A stretch of DNA of 34,110 nt from an uncultured Aureimonas sp. (GTDB taxonomy: Bacteria > Pseudomonadota > Alphaproteobacteria > Rhizobiales > Rhizobiaceae): NCBI RefSeq assembly GCF_913775355.1, contig NZ_CAJYIU010000288.1, positions 1-34,110 on the forward strand, read 5' to 3'. The translations under genes and the position numbers were made by a program. The notes beneath the pieces were generated by a model. It did not search any database. It saw only the letters and a list, made by a program, of their open reading frames with translations, and was not told where the DNA came from. Each line of letters starts with the position of its first letter. Position 1 is the first letter of the stretch. Shown piece by piece: positions 1 through 7,351 of the stretch.

Positions 1-660
1 CATTTCAGGCGGACGAGATCAGAGCGGCGATGGCCCAGCCACAGGCCGAGCGCGTAAACGAGGCGCGGCGTCGAGCCGATCGGCCAGCGTGTCTCGTACT
101 TCTTCAGTTCTTCGTCGGTCCAGGCGCCAGCCCTTGTAGCTCGGCACCCACTTCAGCTTGAACGTCGGGTCGGACTCGATCCATTCCTCGTCCATCGCCG
201 CCACGATTAGCCGGCGGATCGCCGTCAGCATGTGCTTCGCCTTGTGCGGCGTGGCGGCATGCTCTGACAGGATGATCTTCGCGTGCCGGCGCTTGAAATC
301 GGAGACCAGAACGTCGCGCCACAGCACCTCGGCATCTGGTGCGACGCGCGAGATCAGAAACATCTCGGTAAGGTGGGTATTCTTGGAGTGCGTGGCCGCG
401 CTCAACGCTTTCCACTCCGGCGACGTCTTCACCAGTCTCCATGCGGCGCCAAACGATTTCGGGCGAGCTGCCCCCGGGAGCGGCGTGATAACCGCTAGCT
501 TCGGATCATTGCCGTGGAGTGCTGCGCGATAGCGCGCCTCGAACTCCGGTTCGCCCGGCTTCCCGCGAAGCGAGATCGTCTTGCCCTCGCGGCGGAAGCG
601 CCAGCGGAGCTTGCCGCGGCTGTCGGTGTAGCTCGAGAGGAAAGGGCGCTCTAGTTCCAT
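1..660 (-). pseudogene. int: Tyrosine-type phage integrase, frameshifted and cut by window edge
   Basis: This is a site-specific recombinase of the phage integrase family. The first ~175 residues, starting MELERPFLSSYTDSRGK, look like the N-terminal and core-binding (SAM-like) domain. After SYKGW, near 121-130, the open frame turns into low-complexity arginine-rich sequence and stops at 19. The neighbouring frame instead continues as AWTDEELKKYETRWP, then GLWLGHRRSDLVRLK up to base 1. That is the normal start of the catalytic domain, including the first catalytic arginine (HRRSD). The missing residue and frame are explained by loss of two bases (or gain of one) in a GCGCC stretch. The rest of the catalytic domain is outside the window. 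It follows the excisionase gene by 8 bases in the same operon. The break would inactivate the enzyme unless it is a sequencing error. Confidence 0.85.
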
Positions 661-668
661 TCCCGACC

Positions 669-923
669 CTATGCCGAGCGACGGCTCCGCGCCAATAGGG
701 CGTCGATCTCGTTCACGCCGCCTTCCTCAGGAAGATCGCAGAATGCTGCTTCGATCGACAGCCGGTTCCAGATGCGCCGACGCCCGATCAGCTTGGGCTT
801 TGGCATAGCTCCTTCGGCAACCATCTCGTCGAACTTCGTCACACCCACGCCGATGTGGCGGGCTGCCTCGTCGCGAGACAACCCAAGCGGCGGGTAGCCA
901 CGGTCATCATGTAGGCGACTCAT
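669..923 (-). CDS. AlpA/excisionase-like helix-turn-helix protein
   Basis: This 84-residue protein is a small MerR/AlpA-type winged-helix DNA-binding protein. The sequence LGLSRDEAARHIGVGVTKFD is a typical helix-turn-helix. It is followed by MVAEGAMPKPKLIGRRRIWN, the 'wing' found in excisionases and AlpA-like activators. Its start overlaps the upstream ParB-like gene by ATGA, and the integrase start lies 8 bases downstream, so the three form one minus-strand early operon. Position directly before int supports a recombination directionality factor, but a transcriptional activator role cannot be excluded. The frame looks intact. Confidence 0.75.
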   Translation of the reverse strand: MSRLHDDRGYPPLGLSRDEAARHIGVGVTKFDEMVAEGAMPKPKLIGRRRIWNRLSIEAAFCDLPEEGGVNEIDALLARSRRSA

Positions 924-1372
924 GCTCCCGACCTCCGCTTTTTCCCCTTCTTGAACCAGACCGCCGCCAAGGCTCGCCAGAGCGGGACAGAGTGCGTCGC
1001 TCCGAACGCTGCCGCTTCGCGCTGCAACGCGCCTCCCTGACTTCGTACGAGGCCGGGCAGGGCATCAACGTCGATCGAGCCGTACTCGCCCTCGGTCAGC
1101 AGCAGGTCCACCGCCTTGATGTGGTCGGCCTTGATCGGCGCAAGCCCAGCTTTCGCCAGGAGTTGCAGCACCGTCCCGGTGTGGATTGGCCCATCCTTCG
1201 CGTAGAGCGTCGCGAGCGCATTGACCGCAACGGTGTCGTTCTCGTCGAACCGGTTCCCGCTCGGCTGCGAAGTGCGAATCCTCACGCCGGCCTCGGCGCA
1301 TATCTGCTCGAGCGCGACCGCCTCCCGCTTGCCCGCCGTCACCGCGGCAGCGTGCATCTGAACCGCAGTCAT
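920..1372 (-). pseudogene. ParB/DUF6551-like phage protein, 5' end deleted
   Basis: From MTAVQMHAAAVTAGKREAVA onward (150 residues) the protein resembles the C-terminal half of ParB-like/DUF6551 proteins found in early regions of rhizobial phages, with an alternation of short helices and an EQICAEAGVRI segment. The open frame extends back to 1459, but those extra residues are arginine-rich and are simply the antisense of the tail gene on the other strand. The true N-terminal ParB-like domain is therefore missing. The break falls at about 1372-1410, where the early module abuts a truncated tail gene. The stop overlaps the start of the excisionase-like gene (ATGA). Family assignment is from resemblance only. 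Confidence 0.55.
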
Positions 1373-1410
1373 GCCCAGGGGCAGGGCTTCGCTCGTGCGG
1401 CGACGCAGGA
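1372..1410. other. Internal deletion junction of the prophage
   Basis: Two divergently oriented genes both lose their 5' ends here: the minus-strand ParB-like gene stops making sense above about 1372, and the plus-strand tail gene only becomes recognisable from about 1391-1410. The simplest reading is a single deletion that removed everything between the early operon and the distal tail genes. No insertion sequence or clear repeat is visible at the joint. Confidence 0.6.
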
Positions 1411-1852
1411 TCTGGGAGCCGGTGTGCCGACGCGCTCGGTGACGGTGCGCTACGCCCATGCGTTCACGACGCTCTCCGACGAGGACCTGAAGAACGTCGC
1501 GGCCACCGACGCCTTCCGGTCCATCGCGAAAGAGGAATGGCGGCAGGTGAAGGTCGAGAGCGAGGCGAACAAGGTCCTACACCCGAAGGGCCCGGAGCTT
1601 GTCTTCGACACCTGCCTGACGACGGAGGCAGACGCCCGCACCGAGGCCGAGCGGCTGCTCGCGATCTACGGCACGCGGCGCGACCTCTTCGCCTTCGCCG
1701 TATCCAGCGAGAAGGCGGCGACGCTCGACCTGAACGACCAACTGACGCTGCGCATCGACCGCTTCGGCATGGCCGAGGGGCGCGCGCTGCGGGTCGTGAG
1801 CCTGACGCAGGCCTACGAGAAGAAGCAGACCCTGATCGAGGCGATCGGATGA
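1391..1852 (+). pseudogene. C-terminal remnant of a large phage tail protein
   Basis: Recognisable sequence starts near ATQDLGAGVPTRSVTVRYAH and runs to a stop at 1852. It is rich in beta-strand-like segments, for example DQLTLRIDRFGMAEGRALRV, as in baseplate-hub or tail-tip proteins of siphophages. Its normal start is missing; the open frame upstream to 992 is antisense to the ParB-like gene. GTG codons inside the remnant (around 1424) preceded by GGAG might allow a shortened product. It overlaps the next tail gene by ATGA, which is the coupling used throughout this cassette. The exact tail role (hub, tip or host-specificity protein) is not resolvable. Confidence 0.6.
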
Positions 1853-2733
1853 CGGCGCACTGCCTGTTCCTGCACCCCAACCTCAGCGACCGTCCGCAGG
1901 GCTCACGTCCCGGCGCGACGTTGTCGGGCGGCAGCTGGGTCCTGCCGCTGACGAACCTTCAGGAGCGCGAGCTTTCCGAGGTGGCGCGCTCGGCCAGCGC
2001 CCGCCCGACGGACACTCAATTCGACGTCGACTTCTCCGCCTTCGGCGAGATCCGGGCCGTCGTCCTCGTCAACCATAACCTGTCGGTCACAGCACGGCTG
2101 CGGGTGACGGCCTGGTACGAGGACGGGTCCTACTTCTCGCCGTCGTACCGTGCCGAGTTCGACGCCTATCCGACGCTCGCCTACACCGAGGACCTGCCCT
2201 CAGAGGCCGAGAACTGGTGGGACGGCAAGCCGCTGACCGCTGACATCGAAGGCTTCACGCAGAACGCCATCCATATCCTGCCGGAGCCCTCCTTCGCGCC
2301 GCACTGGCGGATCGAGATCCTCGACGACGGCAACCCGGCCGGGCACATCGACATCGGCCGTCTCTGGATGGCGACGGGCTGGCAGCCCACGCGCAACCCG
2401 GCCTATGGCGCAGGCCTGCGCTACGAGGACGAGACCACAATCGAGAAGGCGCTCTCGGGCGCCGAGTTCTTCGACGAGCGCGAGCCATTCCGCGTCTTCA
2501 ACATCGCCTTCCCCTTCCTGCCCGACCAGGAGGCGCTTCAGCGCGGGCTCGAGCTTGAGCGCCGCGCCGGGACCAAGGGCGAGATCTTCTACATCCACCG
2601 GCCCGACGACGCGCAGAACCTGACCCGTCTCAGCTTCCTCGCCCGGCTGCGCGTGCTGAACCCATGGGAGCAGGTGGCCGCCTTCGACGCGCGGGCCGCC
2701 ATCGCGTTCGAACTGAAGGAACTGATGCCATGA
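1849..2733 (+). CDS. Phage tail protein, unknown role
   Basis: The 294-residue product begins MTAHCLFLHPNLSDRPQGSR. The ATG overlaps the stop of the preceding tail remnant (ATGA), which fixes this start rather than the longer open frame that begins at 1537. The protein looks soluble and beta-rich, with many aromatic residues and no signal peptide or membrane segment. I do not recognise a named domain. Its place between the tail-hub remnant and fibre-like genes, and its coupling by ATGA on both sides, argue for a virion tail-tip component. The frame is intact and codon use matches the neighbouring tail genes. Confidence 0.7.
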   Translation: MTAHCLFLHPNLSDRPQGSRPGATLSGGSWVLPLTNLQERELSEVARSASARPTDTQFDVDFSAFGEIRAVVLVNHNLSVTARLRVTAWYEDGSYFSPSYRAEFDAYPTLAYTEDLPSEAENWWDGKPLTADIEGFTQNAIHILPEPSFAPHWRIEILDDGNPAGHIDIGRLWMATGWQPTRNPAYGAGLRYEDETTIEKALSGAEFFDEREPFRVFNIAFPFLPDQEALQRGLELERRAGTKGEIFYIHRPDDAQNLTRLSFLARLRVLNPWEQVAAFDARAAIAFELKELMP

Positions 2734-3158
2734 ACCTGACACCGGAAGAGGAAGCCGAGGCAAACCGGCTGGCGACCGTCTACAACGAGCGCCCGTTCGA
2801 CGCGCAGACGAACCCCGGCGGATTCGGGCGCGGCGGCAACTCGGCAATCGGCCTGTTCATCAAGTCGCTGCGCGACATGGTCGGCTTTGGCCGCGGCGTG
2901 GTGCGCGTCGCAACCGAGGCGCTCGCTGCGATCACGACGCAGGCCAACCGCTTCTCGGCGGCGGTCGCCGCGATCGAGGCGGGCCCCGTGACCAGCGTCA
3001 ACGGCAAGACCGGTGCCGTCGTGATCGACCTGTCGGAACTCTCGGCCGACGTGACCGAGCAGCTGGCCGAGGTCCAGGCGACGCTCGATGGCGTCGTCGC
3101 AGAGCAGGCGTCGGCCGCTCGCCATTCCCGCGCCTACGCGCGCGCCTTCGGAGACTGA
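2730..3158 (+). CDS. Tail fibre-associated protein with VNGKTGAV motif
   Basis: The 142-residue protein starts at an ATG overlapping the upstream stop (ATGA). The middle contains GPVTSVNGKTGAVVIDLSEL, a short motif widely seen in phage tail-fibre proteins at a switch between helical and beta segments. It is flanked by predicted amphipathic helices (residues ~45-85 and ~100-140) suited to a trimeric coiled coil. No enzymatic motif is visible. The context suggests a short fibre or an adaptor between tail tip and fibres. The role is inferred from motif and position. Confidence 0.7.
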   Translation: MNLTPEEEAEANRLATVYNERPFDAQTNPGGFGRGGNSAIGLFIKSLRDMVGFGRGVVRVATEALAAITTQANRFSAAVAAIEAGPVTSVNGKTGAVVIDLSELSADVTEQLAEVQATLDGVVAEQASAARHSRAYARAFGD

Positions 3159-3161
3159 CCC

Positions 3162-3506
3162 ATGTCCGATACCAAAGCCATCGGGGGCTTGTCCCTCACG
3201 ACCTCGCTGCAGACGCTTGTCACGAACACGGCCGCGGATGCCAAGGTTCGGACCTACCAGCTCGACTTCGTGAACATCGACGGCGTGAACCCGGCCGACA
3301 TAACGCAGTGCATCTGGATCGACAGCGGCGCCTCGAACGCGCAGCGACCGATCCTGCCGGTCAATACCACCATTCGGCCGGGCGGGGACGGGGCTCGTTC
3401 CCGTGAGTGGATCCTAAACCCCGGCGACAGTATCCGGGTCTCGGCGTCTGCGGCCGGCGACATCTACGCCACTGTGCTGCAGGTCTACGAGGAGCCCGCG
3501 ACGTGA
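3162..3506 (+). CDS. Small phage virion-associated protein
   Basis: The 114-residue product (MSDTKAIGGLSLTTSLQTLV...) begins three bases after the previous stop. It is beta-rich, small and soluble, without cysteines, signal peptide or membrane segment. Its stop overlaps a GTG that begins the glycine-rich fibre gene (GTGA). I do not recognise a family. Its position in the coupled cassette suggests a structural accessory of the tail fibre, for example a small head-fibre- or tail-tip-like jelly-roll protein, but that is inference. Confidence 0.65.
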   Translation: MSDTKAIGGLSLTTSLQTLVTNTAADAKVRTYQLDFVNIDGVNPADITQCIWIDSGASNAQRPILPVNTTIRPGGDGARSREWILNPGDSIRVSASAAGDIYATVLQVYEEPAT

Positions 3507-4165
3507 GGGCGCTGCGATCGGGGCTGCGAAACCCCGTCCTCCGCCCTGACGCGGCCGTTGGCTGACCGCAGCCGCGCATCACCTGGGCGACGTCGACGGA
3601 TGACGCCTTCACCGCTCCCTACTCGGGCGAGTACCTCGTCGGCGTATGGGGTGGCGGCGGAAATGGCACAAACAACACGTCGCCCAGCGCAACTGCCTCG
3701 GGCGGGAGCGGTGGCCTTGCCGTCCGCCGAATTTTTCTGCTCGCCGGGCAGACGGTCACGGCCAGGCCTGGTGGCTCGCCCTCCGTCACGCTCAACGACG
3801 GAAGCACGATGACGGCGACCAACGGCACAAGCGCTAGCGGCGCGACACCTGGGGCAGGCGGTACGGCAACGGGTGGCGACATCAACCTGCCTGGCCTTGC
3901 CGGCAGCGCTCCTGGCGTCGATGGGAAAGCGGGAACGGGCGACGTTCTGGTTCCCGGTGGCAAGGCGGCTGATGGCTACGCCGGCGCTCCCAGCGCCCCG
4001 AGCTCGTGGCCATTCGTCGGCGGGCGCGGCGGGAAGGGTGAAGCCGTCTCCGATCGCGTCGAGTTCACGGCCGCGGGGGCTGTGCCGGGCGGCGGCGGCG
4101 CTGCCTGCAAGGGAAGCCTCCGGAACCAGGGCGCGCAAGCGCAGGTCCGCATCTTCGGGTACTGA
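3503..4165 (+). pseudogene. Glycine-rich tail fibre protein with in-frame TGA
   Basis: The frame opens with GTG overlapping the upstream stop (GTGA) and reads VRALRSGLRNPVLRPDAAVG. It then meets TGA at 3563-3565 and continues in the same frame for 200 codons as PQPRITWATSTDDAFTAPYS and so on. The long part is typical of phage fibres: a beta-rich head with GEYLVGVWGGGGNG, followed by glycine/alanine/serine-rich sequence with many GG steps and the C-terminal motif NQGAQAQVRIFGY. No ATG, GTG or TTG start occurs in frame between the TGA and 3809, so the second part cannot easily start alone. The likeliest explanation is a nonsense change of a Trp or Arg codon. UGA followed by C is also a leaky stop context, so readthrough is an alternative. 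Confidence 0.75.
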
Positions 4166-4166
4166 C

Positions 4167-4766
4167 ATGATCGACCTCTACCGCCGCAACGACGGCCCGC
4201 CGCAGTCGCTGCCCGCTGTCGCCTACACCAAGGACGGCTTCTCACGCACCGACCTAGCCAATCAGCCCGACAGCCGGCGCGAGCTCGGCTTCGTGCTGTT
4301 CGGATCCTATGACCCGAAGACGAAAGCCGTCGTGAAGCGGGGCGACGGCTATGCCATCGTGCCAATCGACCAGGCGGGCGACCCGGACCCGGCCGACATT
4401 CCAAAGCTGATCGACGCCGAGCGCGACCGGCGCATCGATCTCGGCATCACCTTCGCCGGCAAGTTCTTCCAGACGGCCGACCTCGACCGCGAGCGGATCG
4501 ACCGGTCGCGCATCTCGGCGATGGCCGCGCTGATGAACGGCGTCCAGGAAGGCGACCTGCGCTGGCACGGCCTGCCGGTCGACTTCTTCTGGATCGCCGC
4601 GGACAACAGCCGCGTGCCGATGGATTCGCAGACGATGGTCGCCTTCGGCAACGCCGTCGCCGCGCGCGAGGGCGTGATGATCGTCGCCGGCAACGACCTC
4701 AAGCGCCGTATCGCGGCCGGGGAGACGATCCCCGATATCACGGGGAACTCGCTATGGCCGGCGTAG
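4167..4766 (+). CDS. DUF4376-containing phage tail protein
   Basis: The ATG lies one base after the stop of the glycine-rich fibre gene and fixes the start; the longer open frame from 3873 is antisense-like noise. The 199-residue protein (MIDLYRRNDGPPQSLPAVAY...) carries a DUF4376-like region from about residue 80. That region has the pattern DAERDRRIDLGITFAGKFFQ, then RISAMAALMNG, an aromatic DFFWIAADN stretch and a helical end. DUF4376 is common in proteins encoded beside phage tail fibres and may act in fibre assembly or attachment. The last 13 bases overlap the next gene. Confidence 0.75.
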   Translation: MIDLYRRNDGPPQSLPAVAYTKDGFSRTDLANQPDSRRELGFVLFGSYDPKTKAVVKRGDGYAIVPIDQAGDPDPADIPKLIDAERDRRIDLGITFAGKFFQTADLDRERIDRSRISAMAALMNGVQEGDLRWHGLPVDFFWIAADNSRVPMDSQTMVAFGNAVAAREGVMIVAGNDLKRRIAAGETIPDITGNSLWPA

Positions 4767-5271
4767 ACCTGCGCAACGTGACCTTGCCGATCGGGCTGTT
4801 GCGGCACGCCCTCGTTGACGACATCGGCCCCGCCTGGCTGCGGCTCGACGGAAAGACCGAGTATCAGCGGGCCATGTATCCAGACTTCGTGGCGAAGGCG
4901 GCGAAGCTGCCCTGGTTCCTTGCGGGCTCGACGGCTGCGACGTTCAAGCTGGTGAAGGTGCCGGCGGGGACGGCGACGGTCGCAAGTGGGTTCGACAGCG
5001 CTGCGGGCGAGCTGGTTGGATCCGACAAGGTGACGCTCACGCTCGCCAACCTGCCGGAGCATGATCACAGCTACATCGACGACACGGCACTGCCACCGCG
5101 GGCAAGGCCGGGCTCGTCACCGGTCTCCTGCCGCTGCTGATGGGGCTCACCGCCTCGTCGCCGCAGAAGACGACCGGCAAGGCTGGCAAGGCGACGCCCG
5201 ATGCCGTGCCAATCAAGCCGCCGGGGTTCACGGCGCACCTCTTCGTCTTCGCGGGACGGCCTCGAGGCTGA
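4754..5271 (+). pseudogene. Phage tail-collar-like fibre protein, -1 frameshift
   Basis: Starting at ATG 4754 (MAGVDLRNVTLPIGLLRHAL), the protein resembles tail-collar and short tail-fibre proteins. It has a WLRLDGKTEY segment, a PDFVAKAAKLPWF segment and the typical GELVGSDKVTLTLANLPEHD motif before a histidine-rich turn. The open frame ends at 5140 after a proline/arginine-rich tail. From about 5087-5090 the next frame continues sensibly as TATAGKAGLVTGLLPLLMGL and ends with IKPPGFTAHLFVFAGRPRG at 5271, a normal fibre C-terminus. Adding one base near 5088 restores a 172-residue protein whose stop overlaps the next ATG (TGATG). The restored end and the coupling show that the frameshift is a lesion in an originally longer gene. 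Confidence 0.8.
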
Positions 5272-5621
5272 TGGGCGCCTACACCGACGCGCTGATCGTC
5301 TTCGAGCGGCTGGACGGCACCCGGTATCGCCAGCACGGCCGCACAAGCTGGGAGCTCGGACACAAGGGGTCCGATCACTGGGAGCATGTCGAGGACGGCA
5401 CGGTCTTCGACGTCTCGATCCCATGGCCGCTGCGCTGGATCTTCGATCCGCACGATCCTCGGTATCTGAAAGCGGCGGCGCTGCATGACGAGCTGCTGCG
5501 CCGAGGCTTCGATCGCGTGACGGCGGCCGGAGCGTTCAACGAAGCGCTGAAGGCGGACGGCGTGTCGGCTGCTCGCCGCTTCGCGATGACCGCGGCGAGG
5601 GCCTTCTACCACTGGTCCTGA
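5271..5621 (+). CDS. DUF1353 phage protein
   Basis: The 116-residue protein begins MGAYTDALIVFERLDGTRYR at an ATG that overlaps the restored stop of the tail-collar gene. It matches the DUF1353 pattern: FDVSIPWPLRWIFDPHDPRY, then the helical core AAALHDELLRRGFDRVTAAG, FNEALKADGVS and a final aromatic RAFYHW. DUF1353 proteins are common in tailed phages near tail and lysis genes; their function is unknown. The histidine and aspartates in DPHDP and LHDE are conserved in the family and could bind metal. It is the last gene of the coupled tail cassette, and its end overlaps a minus-strand gene by 16 bases. Confidence 0.8.
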   Translation: MGAYTDALIVFERLDGTRYRQHGRTSWELGHKGSDHWEHVEDGTVFDVSIPWPLRWIFDPHDPRYLKAAALHDELLRRGFDRVTAAGAFNEALKADGVSAARRFAMTAARAFYHWS

Positions 5622-5824
5622 TTGCCGACGTCCTCGAGAGTTTCCAGCAGGTGGAACAGTTCCGTAATGAACCCGGTCGGCAGGTTTCGCTGTCGTGCCA
5701 TGACCTCGGCCGCCTGAAGCTTGGCGATCACCTCGGCTGCATTGGGCGTCGACGATACCAAGATGGCGATGACGAGGCGAAGCCCGTCGATCCGGGCTCC
5801 GAGCTCTTCGAGTTCCTCATTCAT
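5606..5824 (-). CDS. Small helical protein, unknown function
   Basis: The 72-residue product starts MNEELEELGARIDGLRLVIA. The start at 5824 is supported by AGGAGA seven bases upstream; the longer open frame to 6481 is the antisense of the SGNH gene. It is acidic and helical, likely one long helix plus a second helix around residues 50-68. It resembles short anonymous proteins of rhizobial genomes and prophages. It lies antisense to the tail genes between the DUF1353 and SGNH genes, so it is probably expressed on its own from the lysogen. No function can be assigned. Confidence 0.6.
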   Translation of the reverse strand: MNEELEELGARIDGLRLVIAILVSSTPNAAEVIAKLQAAEVMARQRNLPTGFITELFHLLETLEDVGNQDQW

Positions 5825-5934
5825 GCAGGTCTCCTGGCCGTTGGCGCCACGAGCGCTGTGCGCGAACTGATGGGGCTCTGTTTGTGATCGTCCTCTAGGC
5901 CAAGCGCCTGCACACCTTTCCGTTCCAATTCCCC

Positions 5935-5956
5935 GGCGCCCATGAGGCGCCTTTTT
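5935..5956 (+). terminator. Rho-independent terminator before SGNH gene
   Basis: GGCGCC (5935-5940), loop CATGA and GGCGCC (5946-5951) are followed directly by five T. It would end transcripts of the upstream tail operon or attenuate the SGNH gene. The ATG at 5942 lies in its loop, which is why the downstream ATG at 5975 is preferred as the SGNH gene start. Confidence 0.75.
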
Positions 5957-5974
5957 CATGAGGTGGACCCTTTC

Positions 5975-7276
5975 ATGGCCCAGTCGTCTCGCGTTCGTCA
6001 GAACAAAGTCGCAGCCGCTTCCTACATCGGCGCCGGGATCATCACCCCTGGCGCGGGTGGCGGGGGGCTCACCCGTCGTCTGATGGGGCAGGGACGAGCG
6101 TTCGGCGACGGTCTTGCGGGGCGCAAGTCCGATGGCACGGTCAACAGCTTCAACACCGACAAGGGCTACTATACGCCGGTCGACATTCCGAACCCCGCGC
6201 CGATCTACGCGGGCTTTGTCATCGCGGCAGCCGGGTCGGTCGACGTGCCGAACGTCGTCGAGTACCACACCGTCCTCTATCCGCAGGGGGGCGGAACCCC
6301 GATCGATTTCTCGGGCGGCCTTTTCGACGTCGCGTCCGGCACGGTCATCGCCAAGCCCGCACCGAAGGCGGGCGTCACAATCCCGGCCGGCTTCCATCGC
6401 GTGCGCACCTTCGGCAAGGTGCCTTCGGGCGGCTTCTTCTACTACACCGGCCGCTTCCGCACGAACGCCTCGACCGGACACGGCGTCGGCGAGGTCGGCG
6501 TCGATCTGGCGGACAAGGCGACGGGCGGCACGATCTCATCCCAGGCCATCAACCTACCGATGACATTCCTCGGTTTCGAGGGCGATGCGCCGGCGGGGCA
6601 CCGGACGATCGCGGTCGCTGGCGATAGCAACTCGGAAGGGATCGGCTACGGCGCGACGCCGCGTGGCATCGGCGGCGGCATCCTCGCCGCGCACCTGGAG
6701 CCGCGCCCGGTCTCCTACATCCAGATCGGGCGCTCCGGCGCCGGGCCGATCGCCATGCGCAACGGCTACGCCAAGATCGCGGCGTTCCTAGCGGCAATCG
6801 GCGCAACCGACTGGTGGTGCCACGCGGGGACGAACGACTACTACGGTTCGAACGTCAACGCGACGAGCGAGAAGGCCGTGATGAAACAGCTTCTCGACAT
6901 CGTTCTAGCGGCCAATCCGGGGATCAAGACCTGGTGGGCGACCATGCCGCCGATCGCGGCAATCGCAGGGAGCCCAACGCCGGCGACCGCGAGCAATCAG
7001 TCCCGCCTGAACTCGGGGACAACCGGCGGCTACGACACGGACGATCGCCGGCTGGTGGTCAACGACTGGCTGCGCGCTGGCGGTCTCGTCGGACTCACCG
7101 GCTACACGGAACACGCCTTGCCGGTGCAGCGCTCTGATGATCCGTACAAATGGACCGACGACAGCTCGCGGGACGGCCTGCACTACTACAACACCGGGGT
7201 CGCCACAAGCGGCGGGGGTGCGGTCCTGGCGGCTCTGGCCTTGGCCAATCCGCTCGGCTTACCGGCGGCCGCCTGA
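5975..7276 (+). CDS. SGNH-hydrolase tail protein (probable surface-polysaccharide esterase)
   Basis: The 433-residue protein combines an N-terminal beta-rich region (residues ~1-205) with a C-terminal SGNH/GDSL hydrolase domain. The catalytic blocks are visible: GDSN at 216-219 with nucleophile Ser218, a glycine block IGRSGAGP, AGTND at 284-288, and DGLHYYNTG with Asp400 and His403. The family removes acyl groups from carbohydrates. Phage tails use such domains to deacetylate capsule, exopolysaccharide or O-antigen during adsorption. I chose ATG 5975, which has AGGTGG upstream, over 5942 inside a terminator loop. It is the last late-direction tail gene and looks intact, while neighbouring fibre genes are broken. 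No signal peptide is seen, which fits a virion protein. Confidence 0.8.
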   Translation: MAQSSRVRQNKVAAASYIGAGIITPGAGGGGLTRRLMGQGRAFGDGLAGRKSDGTVNSFNTDKGYYTPVDIPNPAPIYAGFVIAAAGSVDVPNVVEYHTVLYPQGGGTPIDFSGGLFDVASGTVIAKPAPKAGVTIPAGFHRVRTFGKVPSGGFFYYTGRFRTNASTGHGVGEVGVDLADKATGGTISSQAINLPMTFLGFEGDAPAGHRTIAVAGDSNSEGIGYGATPRGIGGGILAAHLEPRPVSYIQIGRSGAGPIAMRNGYAKIAAFLAAIGATDWWCHAGTNDYYGSNVNATSEKAVMKQLLDIVLAANPGIKTWWATMPPIAAIAGSPTPATASNQSRLNSGTTGGYDTDDRRLVVNDWLRAGGLVGLTGYTEHALPVQRSDDPYKWTDDSSRDGLHYYNTGVATSGGGAVLAALALANPLGLPAAA

Positions 7277-7304
7277 CCGGAGCGCGTTGACCAAAAGAGG
7301 AAGA

Positions 7305-7325
7305 CCGCCGGTTTGTCGCCGGCGG
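7305..7325 (-). terminator. Terminator between SGNH and RTX genes
   Basis: CCGCCGG (7305-7311) and CCGGCGG (7319-7325) form a perfect 7-bp stem with a 7-base loop. On the minus strand it is followed by a pyrimidine run ending in TTTT (complement of 7291-7304), so it best terminates the RTX gene. Confidence 0.65.
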
Positions 7326-7351
7326 CCTTCGATCATTCGACATCGCGTCGA

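Noticed and set aside
992-1852. Single 286-residue plus-strand gene spanning the whole frame
   Set aside because: The part before about 1391 is antisense to the ParB-like gene and has irregular, arginine-rich composition. Only the C-terminal part is phage tail sequence.
5606-6481. 291-residue minus-strand gene
   Set aside because: Most of it is antisense to the SGNH gene. Only the last 72 residues have a ribosome site and sensible sequence.
1391-7276. Tailocin or gene-transfer agent
   Set aside because: No tube, sheath, tape-measure or head genes are present, and several fibre genes are broken.
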